Assembly (NCBI RefSeq): GCF_015706575.1
Contig: NW_024037076.1
Span: 14,264,898 to 14,328,897, forward strand
Direction of reading: 5' to 3'
DNA length: 64,000 nt
From: Patiria miniata
Lineage: Eukaryota; Echinodermata; Asteroidea; Valvatida; Asterinidae
Of this stretch, positions 1-10,275 are shown piece after piece; the stretch's first letter is position 1, and each line of letters opens with the position of its first letter. The translations under genes were made by a program, and so were the position numbers. The notes under the pieces were generated by a model. The model made no database searches, had not been told where the DNA came from, and saw only the letters and a program-made list of their open reading frames with translations.

Positions 1-114
1 ATTCCCAAACAAACCAGTAAGGTATTTCATGGTAATTTGATCTTTTCTTTTTGTGATGTTTGCAAATGTTGTGTCTTCCCTATAAGATGAAGGAGTTAAA
101 GCTCATAATTTCCT

Positions 115-788
115 TTTTTGAAAGATCACTCCAGATCCTTAATTATATAAAGCTACAATTTAAATAATGTAATGGTAAGGTTTTTAATTTCATAGTGAAA
201 CAAATGGCATTTCAAAATTCCTAATAGACATCAAATAATGCAATCAAATTGCAAAGTTTATACATTTGTAAATTAAGTCATGATAGTAAAAGGGGGGCAT
301 TAAGCTGTCCTTTAAATAATAAGAAAACCTGTCAAGATAAACTGAATGTTGTTGTGATTGTGTGTTCGCTAAAACATGGTTTGTGTTTTACTAGCTTATT
401 TTCATAAAGCCACACTAGAGATAATGAAATATCAACCAAAATAGATAAAATAAAATATGAAATCAGTTCAATGACCGAACATCTTTTCTAGCTAAAAAGC
501 ATGTGCTTTTTTTTTGGAAATTTTGTAGCTTGTCTGTAATCCACGCAAGAAGGTTGACCGTCCGAGACAAATCTAACTTGATGTTTATTTTACTACCATG
601 AATCTCATTTTAGAGTACATGTATAATTGCTGAATTTTAACTAAGTACATGAACTAAGATCCGTGAACAATTTTCATCAAAACGTATAAACAAAAACAAA
701 AAACACACACGCACACAAAGTGGTTTTAGAGCAAATGAAATGAACCTTCTTCTCAATATCAACAAATGGAAATAGGAACACTTCTTGT
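115..788. repeat. Dispersed repeat R1, copy 1
   Basis: AT-rich noncoding stretch with a second, diverged direct copy at about 5035-5663. Shared landmarks in the same order are ACTCCAG, GTTTAAATAATG-like, GGGCATTAAGCTGTCC, AAACCTGTCAAG, CTAAAACATGGTTTGTG, CAGTTCAATGAC and AGAGCAAATGAAA. I see no coding capacity and no clear terminal inverted repeats, so the class is unknown. It could be an old transposable-element family or an old local duplication. Limits are approximate because alignment was by eye. The rest of 1-1600 holds only AT-rich sequence and a short CA-rich run near 700. Confidence 0.6.
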
Positions 789-1295
789 TTGTAATAAAGA
801 AAAGCTGACAAGGGGTTGTCCAATTTATTTATGCCTATACATCAACATTCTGCCAACAAATCGAAGAAGTGATTAAGCACGTTTCATTTTACCTTTTTCT
901 CAGACAGGGCAGAGGAATAGCGTTAAAAAAGAAAAAAAAATCAGATAAATGTTGGTGAAGGGCATAACCCAATTGTGTGTCAAGAGAACTATTACTGTGC
1001 ACTGGGAAATATTCTATAGAACCAACATGACCAGACTAAACATACAGAAGAGTCGGGTTGCCACTTGATTAGACTTTGACATTTTGTTTACAACTTTAAC
1101 GGCCTCTGGTTGTTCATTAACTATTTTGTTGAGGTGATTACCACACTATTTTGGCTGTAGCTTGATAACTGCTTACAGGAAATTTGTGGTGTTTTCTGTT
1201 AATTTGTTCCATCGTGTGTAGGAGTTTACAGCCGACACAGGCTGTGGAGTGCAGGGCTGCAGTAATTCACTGACATCTGGAACTTCTTTATCAAG

Positions 1296-1467
1296 GTAAT
1301 TTAACTGTGGTAATGCCTCCATATCGTCTGGAAAGCAGAGTCATTAAATGAGAAAAGTTGAATGATCGATTCACCATATTTTATTTATTATTTTTTTGTA
1401 AGATTTCCCCAGCCTACTCCCTTTCGTTTATTCAAGAATTTTCTATTGTTTCTTCCTATTTCTTTAG
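1296..1467 (+). other. Possible 5' UTR intron of the RNF26-like gene
   Basis: The sequence AAG|GTAATT at 1293-1301 is a fair splice donor. A long pyrimidine tract ending TTTCTTTAG at 1467 is a good acceptor, 136 bp before the ATG at 1604. An intron here would leave the coding sequence in one exon. Without it the leader would contain several upstream ATGs. This is inferred from splice-site appearance only, with no transcript support. Confidence 0.25.
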
Positions 1468-1603
1468 GATGGTGTGATGAAAGCAACATTTTTTTTCTGC
1501 CTTGTACCAGAAACACTCTATAATAACAGCGGAAGATTGAAAATGCAATGTGGACTGCACAAACGTGATATAGGCCTATGTCGTCCTTGTAATTGAATCC
1601 ACG

Positions 1604-2656
1604 ATGTTTGAACTTATGAAGTACATCGCTGCATCTTCAGCTGGGAGCTGGCTGATTACCGCATTGAAAACAGCATCTAATTCAATGACTGAAGTAGTTT
1701 GTTTAGCAGTGGGTTTGGTGGCCGGGGCACTGACTGCTGTTTCACTGGCTGTTGACGCATTTCTCCAGTGGGATGATGATCATCATTTCTGGCAGATAGA
1801 GACCGCCATTGTTAAAGACTCGGTGGTGGCTGCACGGGCCTACACCAACAGACTGCTTATGGACAAATATGATGATATTTTAGAAAATATTGCTGGTGTA
1901 TATTTTGTATTTGTTGATCTCTTTGTTGTCCCTCTGTCCACGACATCTTACGTTTTGATTTTCGCTCTTGTCTGCACTTTTGTCCTGATTGTGAAAGATT
2001 ATGTAATTAATGCCTTGTGCAGGGTGAGCCATCGCATATTATCTTGCAGCAGGCGTAACGACCGACAAAATCACCGACAGGCACCACAATTCCCGCAAAA
2101 TATGCATATGGAACAGAGGCTTCCATTGGAGAGGGGTGTGACTGATGCAGATCGTGACGAGTCACTTCTGAGTAACATAGTACGACCACGGTGCAGAGTG
2201 GCACAACCCAGGCCGCAAAGTATGCCACATCGTGGACAACAGCTGCAGGTGCCTCCAATGCATCCCCGCCCGCCGCCACCAATGAAGACTCCACATGCCC
2301 CACTAGCATCAGCAAGCAGTTCAGCAGCCCATCGTCTGGGCTCATCTGGAGAGCAGAACCAGAGGCAGGTCACTCCTAAAAGCATTAGCTCACCGCCTCC
2401 CCACTCACCCAACTTACCTGTTCCAAAGTCCAACACCACCGCCGATTATCTTGCGAGGCAACTGGAGGCGGAGCGTGATCGTCAGTTGTGCGTGGTCTGT
2501 CAGGACAACGTCAAGAACATTGTGATCATGCCCTGCAAGCATCTCTGCATCTGTCTGGAGTGTGTAAAGGAGATAACAGGCCAGCCATGGCGAAAGGCAA
2601 GGAAGTGTCCACTCTGTCGACAGGCCATCAGAAGTTACCTGGAAGTCTATGCTTGA
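1604..2656 (+). CDS. RNF26: RNF26-like membrane RING-type E3 ubiquitin ligase
   Basis: Single-exon frame of 350 residues. The N-terminus is hydrophobic, with a likely membrane segment near residues 29-52 and one or two more between about 95 and 131. A Pro/Ser/Gln-rich low-complexity linker follows (about 150-285). The C-terminus is a C3HC4 RING: Cys296, Cys299, Cys311, His313, Cys317, Cys320, Cys335 and Cys338. The protein ends a few residues after the last zinc ligand with SYLEVYA, as RNF26 proteins do. In vertebrates RNF26 is an ER-membrane E3 that organises perinuclear endosomes and modulates STING; applying that here is inference. Vertebrate RNF26 has more predicted membrane spans, so the N-terminus may be shorter or diverged. 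The ATG at 1604 is the first in the frame, and the hydrophobic region follows directly. Antisense and shifted frames across 2007-2755 are shadows. Confidence 0.82.
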   Translation: MFELMKYIAASSAGSWLITALKTASNSMTEVVCLAVGLVAGALTAVSLAVDAFLQWDDDHHFWQIETAIVKDSVVAARAYTNRLLMDKYDDILENIAGVYFVFVDLFVVPLSTTSYVLIFALVCTFVLIVKDYVINALCRVSHRILSCSRRNDRQNHRQAPQFPQNMHMEQRLPLERGVTDADRDESLLSNIVRPRCRVAQPRPQSMPHRGQQLQVPPMHPRPPPPMKTPHAPLASASSSAAHRLGSSGEQNQRQVTPKSISSPPPHSPNLPVPKSNTTADYLARQLEAERDRQLCVVCQDNVKNIVIMPCKHLCICLECVKEITGQPWRKARKCPLCRQAIRSYLEVYA

Positions 2657-3789
2657 AATAACATGTATGCTGGTGTAGAAAAAGGATGAGAGCGACTGTC
2701 CTGCACTTGTGTACATCATGTCGACATTTATGTTTTGTGACCAATAATGGCCCATCTGTCAGATAGAAAGGGATGGGCAAGCCATGCCCAGGTTTTGAAT
2801 TGGGATTTTCAATCTTACTACCCTACCCAAAGGTTCTGGTGAACTCTGATTCGTTTGAGCTCTCCGTGGACCTATTTTCTTTAGATTATGACCAACACTT
2901 GTGCATGGACACTTTTAAAGCCGCCAGACCATAAATGTACAGTGAAGGTATGGTGTGTTGTGTTGTGGGAACTGAAAGGTGCAGCCCTCCCCTATCAAGA
3001 GGGCGTGGCACATGATGCGCTAGTTTTGCCACTGTAAATGAGAGGGTCTCAGACCGGCTGACCACACCCACTTCTTACCTTGTCTTCCATATAATTATCT
3101 GAAATCCAAAACTGTTAACTCTTGTGCGTAGTTAGACTGCTGTATTGAAACTTATTGGCACGCATAACTTCACCACACATTAATTTGTAGCCCCTTCATT
3201 TAAAAATACATAGCCTTGAAAATCATGTACTGTAAATTTAAGAGGCTATGTAATAATTTCTGTCGTCTCAACTTTATGCCTATCACCTGAAATGACTTGC
3301 TATAATCAAGCCACTTGTGCCAGAATGAGACATTAAAGATACTGTACATAATGCTAAAGGAAGAAATGAACACGTATTTCAGTTTGTTGGTTGCGAGGTT
3401 GTTCATAAGCAAAATGAAACTTCTATTCAGTACTTCTCCATCACTTTTTGGTTAAAACTGGAATTTGTTACCCTGATTTATATTAGGCATTGTCAACTCT
3501 ACTGCTCAGCATATTTATGCTGTTTGAAATTAAAAGCAAACAGTTCAGCGGTAAAGCAAAATTAAGAAATTACATGAAACTAAAACAGGTACTCTATCTG
3601 TAATACTCATCTGCCAACTGTTTTATTGAAACAACACACTTTCAGAGTTGCGCAATTTATTTTAACTGCAATGAACAATATGTACATGCAAACAGTAACT
3701 GTAATTTTCTAGTATATACAGGTATGTTCACCAAGTACCATCCCAAATCTGAAAAATATTTAACACTGCTATGTACTATGTGTCCTTTG
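2657..3789. other. 3' UTR / intergenic sequence, no gene seen
   Basis: Downstream of the RING gene I see only short uninterrupted frames without codon structure or domains. An AATAAA hexamer occurs near 3909, within the following repeat. It could serve as a distant polyadenylation signal, but nothing ties it to the gene. Confidence 0.4.
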
Positions 3790-4025
3790 TACCCCTTCAA
3801 CGGTTAGAAAGGGCGAGTTGGGGGAGACCACTGGGAGGGACATTCAAATGCATTGTTGACGACGCATGACGTTCTTGTAATGATACTATGGGTTTATGAA
3901 CATTTAGAATAAAATAAGTTGTGTACATTGTATGCTCCTCGCCATATGCACAAGAACCGGTACGTGCACATGGTTGTCCCTCCCACTGGGGCTCTCGAAA
4001 TCATTAACAAAGTGCCATCTTGTGT
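3790..4025. repeat. Dispersed repeat R2, copy 1
   Basis: Diverged relative of 12497-12775. Shared blocks in the same order are CCTTCAACGG, a GAGTTGGG block, GGGAGACCA-like, ATTCAAA(T/C)GCA, an AATAAG motif and GGGGCTCTC followed by a GCACC/GCCATCTT-like segment. It is noncoding. It is probably a degraded interspersed element, of unidentified class. Confidence 0.5.
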
Positions 4026-4262
4026 CCATGCACACAGCGGCTTATTCCAATGCCTTGCGTTTCACTAAATTATGAACCCAATGTAAATATCAGCTGAAGT
4101 GGACCTGTGACTTGTTTGCACCATGCATGAAGGGCTGGTGTTTGGCTAGGATTTTCATGGGTCGATATTTCAACCCAGGCTAAAGGGGCACTCACCATGT
4201 TATTTGGCTGTGTTTGAATGAGGAACTGGTGAGATATTTTTTATTTGTTTTATTTTTATTTT

Positions 4263-4532
4263 TATTGGTAATGAAACCAAGGATTCCTCAAATGTACCCT
4301 AAGCACTGTAGCTCGAAAGCCTGAAGAAACCTGTAGAGAAGACAATGAGAAGAACTTGCAGTTTTAGAGGTGGGAGGAAAAGCCCAGAGGAATATTCTGA
4401 GGAAAACCCACGGAATCAGGTAGGAACTGAAAACCCAATCCACATATTGGCCCGGGCGGGATTCGAACCCGGGTCGCAGCAGTGGAAGCCGAGGAAAGAA
4501 CCGCTATGCCAACCTGACTCCCCCATGAATTT
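4263..4532 (-). mobile_element. tRNA-derived SINE
   Basis: On the minus strand the element starts near 4532 with a tRNA-like head. A GGCATAGCGGTT A-box-like stretch is followed by a perfect RNA polymerase III B box, GGTTCGAATCC (minus strand, 4469-4459). A non-tRNA body then extends leftwards to about 4263. The predicted frames across it (4345-4587 and 4364-4573) have no domain and are not genes. Confidence 0.7.
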
Positions 4533-5034
4533 TTTGAAAATTTTGTTTCAGAGCACAATACTATTGGCATCAAACTGGAAAGAATAGCACATTCAGGTCA
4601 CGCAAGATTTCCTCGGATTAAAATTAAAGAAGTACAAAGCATTTGTTCTTAAAGATATTTCCTGAGGTGCAGCTTGATTCTGTAAAGTCAGTATCCGCAT
4701 ATTCTGTATCATCACATAGTCCATTTGAGCTTAGTTTACACTGGCTAGACTTAAAAGGTTCCGTTTCCCAAATATCTATTCAAATGTTGTATTCAGGCTG
4801 GGAAAGAATGTTGCATCCTGATGCGAACTTTTTCGTCATATATTATCTCAATGAAGGTCGGTCGTTGCAAAACTGCTGAAAAGACATAAATCTGGGACAG
4901 AGAAACACTTCCAATTTTGTTTGAAAATGCTTTGAAAATGCACTCGACTCTCCATAGACTTGTACACAACGAAAGAATCTGCATCTGGATACTACATTCT
5001 TTCCTCAGGTATTTTTAAAACATATTTTTGTTTT

Positions 5035-5663
5035 TGCTGAAAGACCACTCCAGTTAATTACATGATCGGCTAATTACGCGTATATCAAGCCACAGTTTAA
5101 ATAATGTTAACGGTAAGATTTATATTTCACTGTTAAAAAAAGACTATTTCTCATTAAATAAATGCAATAAAATTGCCAAGTTATAAATCAATTAATGATA
5201 ATAAAAGAGGGCATTAAGCTGTCCTTGAAATAAAAAGGAAACCTGTCAAGCTAAATTGAATCCTGTTGTGATTTTTTTTGTTTTCGTTTCTAAAACATGG
5301 TTTGTGGCTTGTCAACTTTAAGAGAGAATTAAATTTCAACATCAGTTCAATGACTGAACATCGTTTTTTTATTAAAAATAAAAGGCAAATAAAAAGCATG
5401 TTTTTAATTGACAATTTTTAAACTGACACTTTTCAAGCTTTAAAAAAAAAAATTCCTCTGGCAAAAGGCAATGTTACATCAAACATTTCTTTAACCAGTT
5501 TTATGTGGTCATTGAGGAGTTTTTACAAAGTTCTATCTACGACCTTTCTTATTTACAATTTTTAACATACATGTATAATCCACACCCAAAATATCCTTGG
5601 TTGTAGAGCAAATGAAACCGAACCTTGATCTTGCCATCAAAAGATGAGAATAGGAACAAAACG
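5035..5663. repeat. Dispersed repeat R1, copy 2
   Basis: Second copy of the repeat at 115-788, same orientation, with many substitutions and small indels. The two copies flank the RNF26-like gene. The right edge is interrupted at about 5665 by a GC-rich segment starting GGGCGGATCCAGGGGG. Confidence 0.6.
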
Positions 5664-5664
5664 A

Positions 5665-5890
5665 TCAAGGGCGGATCCAGGGGGGCGGGGCCCAGCAATG
5701 GGGGCCATGGGCCTCCCGCCCCTCCAAAAAAAAAAAAATTCACCAATTTTTTTTAAGTGACGTTGCAATAAAGGCAGGCACTGCTTACAGCACCATCTGT
5801 TCCTCAAAATTTGGTTAAAGTGGTCAGAAATTGCCTCAGATCGCACCACAGTTGGAAAGACCTTTCATTGTTTTCTTCAAAGTGACAGCT
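5665..5890. repeat. Unclassified interspersed sequence after R1
   Basis: A G-rich start (GGGCGGATCCAGGGGG), a poly-A run of about 13 and then mixed sequence with CACCATCTGTTCCTCAAAA. The abrupt change from AT-rich R1 suggests an insertion here. No terminal repeats or target duplication could be confirmed. Weak antisense frames (5549-5849) across it look spurious. Confidence 0.3.
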
Positions 5891-6100
5891 TGCAAGAAAA
5901 AATAATTTCACAGTGACTTTAGTCCCATTATTATCTTTAAAACAAGTATGCTTTTCAACAATAATTACGTCAGTTACTTTTTGGATAGCTGTAAATGATG
6001 GACTGTAGCTTTAAAGCATGAACCCTATATGAACAAATTAAAATGAAAAAAGACAGTGGAAGTTCTACCCCACTGTAACTTTACACGTAGTTATTAACAC

Positions 6101-7477
6101 TTAATTTTCTTCTTGATCTGAAATTACAAACACCTCTTCATCCTCTTCTATCTCAGTAACCTCCTCTTCTTCTGATTCCCCGACTTCATCAATGAAAATC
6201 ATATTGTCAAAATCCGGCATCTCCCCCAACCACTCACCCTCTTCATCTTCCTCAGCGGTCGAACTGGTTTCCTCCTCCAACGGATCAGATTCCTCATGTT
6301 TGTTCTTCTGGGAGCCTGACTCTTTCCTCTCCTCTTTGGATGTTGGTGACTGAAGCGTATCTGTTTTGCTGGCGACATTCTTTTGGTTTGATTTATTGGC
6401 AGATTTTGCAGCATCTGAACCAGAGGATGTCTTGGATTTGGAGTCTCCGTAATTTGTCAAAGCGGCTTTTCTACCTTCCTTGTTGATCTCCGATGAAGAT
6501 GATTTGGATGTGGCTGATTTGGGCGTGGCTGATTTGGGCGTGGCTGATATGGGTGTGGACGTCTTCGAAACTCTTTCTTTTGAAGTTTGGGAATTGGTAC
6601 CGTTCATGGCGGCAATTGTTGATGAGGACATCTTGGGAATGGAGATTACAAGTTTTGGTATTGGCTGTCTTGGAAGTGTTTCTTTGGATGTTGTGTCATT
6701 TGAGGATTTCTCTCTCGGTGTCAGAGTCCTGTCAGCAGTTCTGTCATTTTTCCTAGAGACATGAGATGCATCTCGTTCAGAATTAATGGTCATTGCATCC
6801 TTCTTGGACCCGGTATCATTACTGGGTGTTGTTTTCTCTTTGGCCGTTATTTTCTCTTTGGGTGTGGTGCCTTGTTTGGGTGTGGTGCCTTGTTTGGGTG
6901 AGGTGCCTTGTTTGAGTGTGGTGCCTTGTTTGGGTGTGGTGCCATGTTTGGGTGTGGTGCTTTGTTTGGGTGTGGTGCTCTGTTTGGGCGTGGTGCCTTG
7001 TTTGGTCGTGATGCTTTGTTTGGTCGTGGTGGCCTTACTTGGAGTGGCATCCTTTGCTGGCAAGGTGTTTTTGGGCGGGGCACCCTTCTTGGATGCGGCA
7101 TCCTTGGCTGTAGTTTCCTTGGGCATGGCATCTTTCTTGGGTGGGGCATCTTTCTGGGGTGGGGCATCTTTCTGGGGTGCCACGTCTTTCTTGGGTGGGG
7201 CATCCTTCTTGGACGCAGCATCCTTCTTGGAAGCAGCATCCTTCTTGGGTGCAGCATCCTTCCTTGGTGGTGCATCTTTCACAGGAGTGGCATTTTTCTT
7301 AGACGGGGGATCCTTCGTGGCCGGGACATCCTTGTTAGCAGGAGCATGTGTTTTGGCTCCATCATCTCTCTCTTGGCTGGTCTTCCCTGTTGTAGACACC
7401 TTATCCTCACTGATCGGCGCCCCTGGACTTGCCTTGAGGCTGGCCACGGATGACTTGACGCGCTTGGCATAGTACAG
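6101..7477 (-). CDS. CIZ1: CIZ1-like gene, last coding exon (Lys/Asp/Pro repeats and acidic C-terminus)
   Basis: 458 codons plus the TAA at 6103-6101. The acceptor is a long pyrimidine run then CCCTGCAG, cut after position 7478. The exon opens with LYYAKRVKSSVASLK, which continues directly from the matrin finger exon (phase 0). Residues about 40-200 are low-complexity: first a roughly seven-residue KKDAPPK-type repeat, then a six-residue TPKQGT-type repeat. A Ser/Thr/Lys-rich stretch follows. The last 60 residues are strongly acidic (runs of E and D) and end in DQEEN. Such a tail is expected to be disordered and is not part of the vertebrate CIZ1 C-terminus that I recognise. Plus-strand frames over the repeat are shadows of its skewed codons. 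Confidence 0.72.
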   Translation of the reverse strand: MYYAKRVKSSVASLKASPGAPISEDKVSTTGKTSQERDDGAKTHAPANKDVPATKDPPSKKNATPVKDAPPRKDAAPKKDAASKKDAASKKDAPPKKDVAPQKDAPPQKDAPPKKDAMPKETTAKDAASKKGAPPKNTLPAKDATPSKATTTKQSITTKQGTTPKQSTTPKQSTTPKHGTTPKQGTTLKQGTSPKQGTTPKQGTTPKEKITAKEKTTPSNDTGSKKDAMTINSERDASHVSRKNDRTADRTLTPREKSSNDTTSKETLPRQPIPKLVISIPKMSSSTIAAMNGTNSQTSKERVSKTSTPISATPKSATPKSATSKSSSSEINKEGRKAALTNYGDSKSKTSSGSDAAKSANKSNQKNVASKTDTLQSPTSKEERKESGSQKNKHEESDPLEEETSSTAEEDEEGEWLGEMPDFDNMIFIDEVGESEEEEVTEIEEDEEVFVISDQEEN

Positions 7478-8131
7478 CTGCAGGGTAAAAAAAAACATAT
7501 TTCATTTTTGTGGCTTAACAGGTTTTTTTTTTTTTTTTTTAAGAAAATGAAGGTATCTGAGGCACATTTTACAAATTCTATGAAGTGTCAAAAATCAATT
7601 TTCACACCCTGCACTATGTCCACTTAAAGCGATGTCCACTGTATATTCATTGCAAAAAATTGTTTGGTATCAAATGTAGGTGCTGTAACGAAAACCAGAA
7701 AGCATGAAAAGGTGGCTCATGGGGATAAAAGGAGGGGAAATCGACATTTACATAATTAAAAACAGCTTTCTCTGCAGCTAGCAGTAAAACATACTTCAAC
7801 TTGTAAGTTGTTTAACTTTTTAACCTCCTGCTGTTTAAAAGGTCACCAACAGTCAAAGTTTCCTTCCACTTCCCCTGGTATACTTATAACACACCAATGA
7901 TCACTTGACCAATGTTGACCCAACAGCATGGCTCAGAATGCATGTTAGCATGGGAGGGTTCATCTATCTTTTCTGTCATTTCTATTATGCACCAGTGCTT
8001 AAGTAGACAGTACTGGTGCACTACTATGCAAGTAATGAACAGGGCTTGACGAAGAAATGCTCTCACTTGGTTCTTGTTGGTAGGCAAGATAGTGTTTTCA
8101 TCATGTAGTTTGGTTCGTATCTACAGCATTA

Positions 8132-8490
8132 TGGAGTGGAGTGCTATGCCCTCGTGGTTAAGGGCATTGGATTTGTGTTCTGTGGGTAAAGCTGCAGGTT
8201 GTGGGTTCAAGTACAGCCTGGGGTTATGGTGTGTGTGCCCTTGGGCAAGGCACTTTGCCACTCATTGCTTCTCTCCACCAAGGAGTAAATGGGTACCTGT
8301 GAGGGCAGAGATGGTTACTGTGATTGAATTAGCTTCCTTGCGCCTAACGGGCTGCATCGAGCTGTATGCTCCCCAGGGAGCTGAGATGGTATTTGGAATG
8401 TTTCATGGGCCCACTGAGCAGGGGTAATAATGGTGTAGGACCTTGAGCACCAGTCCTGGTGGATACATGGGCTTCATAAATATCGACTAT
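8132..8490 (+). mobile_element. tRNA(Ser/Leu)-like SINE in an intron
   Basis: The head resembles a class II tRNA: CTCGTGGTTAAGGGCATTGGA as A-box region, then GGGTTCAAGTAC as B box near 8203-8214. The body contains CCCTTGGGCAAGGCACTTTG, a phrase shared with the SINEs at 8722 and 14530. It lies in the intron between the matrin-finger exon and the last exon of the CIZ1-like gene. The 117-residue frame at 8074-8427 is an artefact of the element. Confidence 0.65.
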
Positions 8491-8520
8491 CATTATTATC
8501 AAGGTCTGCAGTTCTTTTAC

Positions 8521-8642
8521 CTTGACTTTGTGCTTGTGGACGGGCGTCCGGCAATGAACCGCCTTGGCTGCCTTCTCCTTGTTGTAGAACTTGGAGCAGA
8601 GCTTACAGAAGAAACCTGTGATGGGGATGATGAACTCCGGCC
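8521..8642 (-). CDS. CIZ1: CIZ1-like gene, exon with matrin-type zinc finger
   Basis: 122 bp. The acceptor (TTTTCCAG) leaves two bases that complete the Gly codon begun in the acidic exon, and the donor is AAG|GTAAAA. Forty full codons read PEFIIPITGFFCKLCSKFY and onwards. Zinc ligands are Cys12, Cys15, His29 and His35 (X2, X13 and X5 spacing). The His-Cys pair and the preceding EF-hydrophobic-P-G-F/Y-F/Y-C lead are typical of matrin-type fingers. In CIZ1 this finger follows an acidic stretch and contributes to nuclear-matrix anchoring. The shadow frame on the same strand (8517-8699) is not the real one. Confidence 0.85.
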
Positions 8643-8721
8643 CTGGAAAATAGATGACAAACGTTGAATGTTAATTTCTAAATTATACACAGATATCATC
8701 CAGTTGACAGATTTTGGGAGA

Positions 8722-8960
8722 GTGTGGCCTAGAGGTTAGGGTTCGAGGTTCATGATCAGAGGGTCAGAGGTTCGAATCTAGCTGCTGACCATGTGTTGTG
8801 TCCTTGGGCAAGCCACTTCACCCACACTTGCCTCTCTCCACCCAGGAGTATAAACGGGTAACAGCATTAGCTGGGATTAAATTTGCGATGGTCTGACATC
8901 CAATCCCGGGGGTAATAGCATTCTCAGTCGTTTCATGCCAATGAAACCGTAAAGAAATGC
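8722..8960 (+). mobile_element. tRNA-derived SINE in an intron
   Basis: GTGTGGCCTAGAGGTTAGGG serves as an A-box-like head and GAGGTTCGAATCTAGC contains a near-perfect B box (about 8768-8780). The tail carries CCTTGGGCAAGCCACTTCAC and CTCTCCACCCAGGAGTA, the second phrase also partly present at 8272. It lies about 80 bp upstream (in transcription) of the matrin-finger exon. Confidence 0.65.
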
Positions 8961-9330
8961 CGGACGGATAGGCCATGCACATTGGCTCGTGACAGACTTT
9001 ATACTTTGTTAACAGATTTAAGGTTTTGTTAATTTTCTCAGTCAATAAAGGGTTGTTAATTGATAGATTTGTTTTTCTACTAAAAACCTGACCACATGAG
9101 GGGAAGGCTTTCATGAAATGTTATTTCTTCGAAACGATATTTCTTTGGCTGACGTCTGATTCAAGTTCTCAAATACACCTAGATGCACTGATGCAAATGT
9201 GTTAAAAAGAGTGAGTGTTCAAATTGATTTCACCGTGCAGCTGAGGTCATGAGGACAATATCACACAGGCAGATCTCTACATCTATTCGAAAGACTGAAT
9301 GTACGGATTACTTTGATATTCCTCCTAACA

Positions 9331-9492
9331 CAATGCCTGAATAAATCCTCGTTATCTGATTGGTGGGTCTTTGATCATGTGTCATTGAGTTATTCGTCCT
9401 AACCCATGACCCGGCCGATCCGCAAAAATAGAAGTTCCATTGCACGGTCACACTAGTTACCAATCAGAAGATGAGGATTTATTCAGGCATTG
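9331..9492. repeat. Inverted repeat, 33 bp arms
   Basis: The left arm 9331-9363 (CAATGCCTGAATAAATCCTC and onwards) is the reverse complement, with few mismatches, of the right arm 9460-9492. A 96 bp spacer lies between. This resembles a small non-autonomous DNA transposon or its footprint. It directly adjoins the larger fold-back element at 9508-9837. Confidence 0.65.
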
Positions 9493-9507
9493 TATAAAAT
9501 ATATAAT

Positions 9508-9837
9508 AGTATGGCAGATAGGGAGGGGATGGGATTGTGCCTTTTATGATGCAAGCATGTCATTTGGCACACAGTCAGAGTATGTCATGAGAAAGATATT
9601 TGGCTATAGGGCCATCGCAGATTTGTCCATTGAAAAAAATATAGGTAGATTAACAAGCAATGACAGTCATTTTGAAAATTGTGAATATTGCTTGTTATTC
9701 TACCTACCTTTCTTCAAAGTACAAATCTGGATGGCCCTACAACCAAATATCTTTCTCATGACATACTCTGTGTGCCAAATTCCATGCTTGTATCATCAAA
9801 GGCACAATCCCCCAATTTTCCCCCTATCTGCCCCACT
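9508..9837. mobile_element. Fold-back (hairpin) element, about 330 bp
   Basis: The left half 9508-9661 and right half 9687-9837 are imperfect reverse complements along nearly their whole length. GGCAGATAGGG pairs with CCCTATCTGCC, ATATCTTTCTCATGACATACTCTG-type sequence pairs with its complement, and the inner stem 9643-9661 pairs with 9687-9705. The loop is about 25 bp. This long stem suggests a fold-back MITE; transcription through it would give a long hairpin RNA. The 151-residue frame at 9440-9895 crosses both arms and is not a gene. No target duplication was established. Confidence 0.75.
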
Positions 9838-10115
9838 ACAATGCATGTTTTACATTCGTTCAATGGAAAGAGTGATTTCATTCAGTGACAAATAGCATGT
9901 TCCATCCCACTTGGCTTCGCCTCATGGTTCTGTCACCTCATGAAATTATTCTTACCATTGCTCTCATAAACATTCATTATTTGTCCAGTCCAGTACATGT
10001 ACTGTGACTGTACTGACTTCATTCAAGTGTTTAATAGGAAATCTCATACATCAAAAAAAATCTGGCTAAGGTTTCTGTTTGCGATGACCCATTAGTGATG
10101 ACAGATTGAGCCTAC

Positions 10116-10275
10116 CGACGATATCGGCTTTCTCTTTGGTCGAGTTCTTGTCACTGTCAACCTCCTTCCCGTCCTCAACGTCAATACTCTCCTCTACTTC
10201 CATTTCAACCTCCTTCTCATTGTAGTCATCCTCTCCTTGTGGCACGTTGGGATCCAATTCGCTCTCTTGAGCCTT
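10116..10275 (-). CDS. CIZ1: CIZ1-like gene, acidic exon
   Basis: 160 bp. The acceptor is TTTGTAG at 10276-10282 and the donor G|GTAGGC at 10115-10110. It reads KAQESELDPNV, then a run rich in Glu and Asp (EKEVEMEVEESIDVEDG), and ends KADIV plus one base of a Gly codon. The phase fits the following matrin-finger exon exactly. CIZ1 has a comparable acidic stretch between its third C2H2 finger and the matrin finger, which supports the assignment. Confidence 0.75.

Noticed and set aside
4459-4532. Possible tRNA gene (B box GGTTCGAATCC)
   Set aside because: The head is followed by a SINE body. I could not fold a credible cloverleaf with an acceptor stem, so it is called a SINE and not a tRNA gene.
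6786-7472. 228-residue plus-strand frame opposite the last CIZ1-like exon
   Set aside because: It is the antisense of a Lys/Asp/Pro repeat. The codon bias of the real frame leaves the reverse frame open. The minus-strand frame has the splice acceptor and continuity with the finger exons.
9440-9895. 151-residue plus-strand frame
   Set aside because: It runs through both arms of the fold-back element. The peptide from one arm is just the reverse complement of the other.
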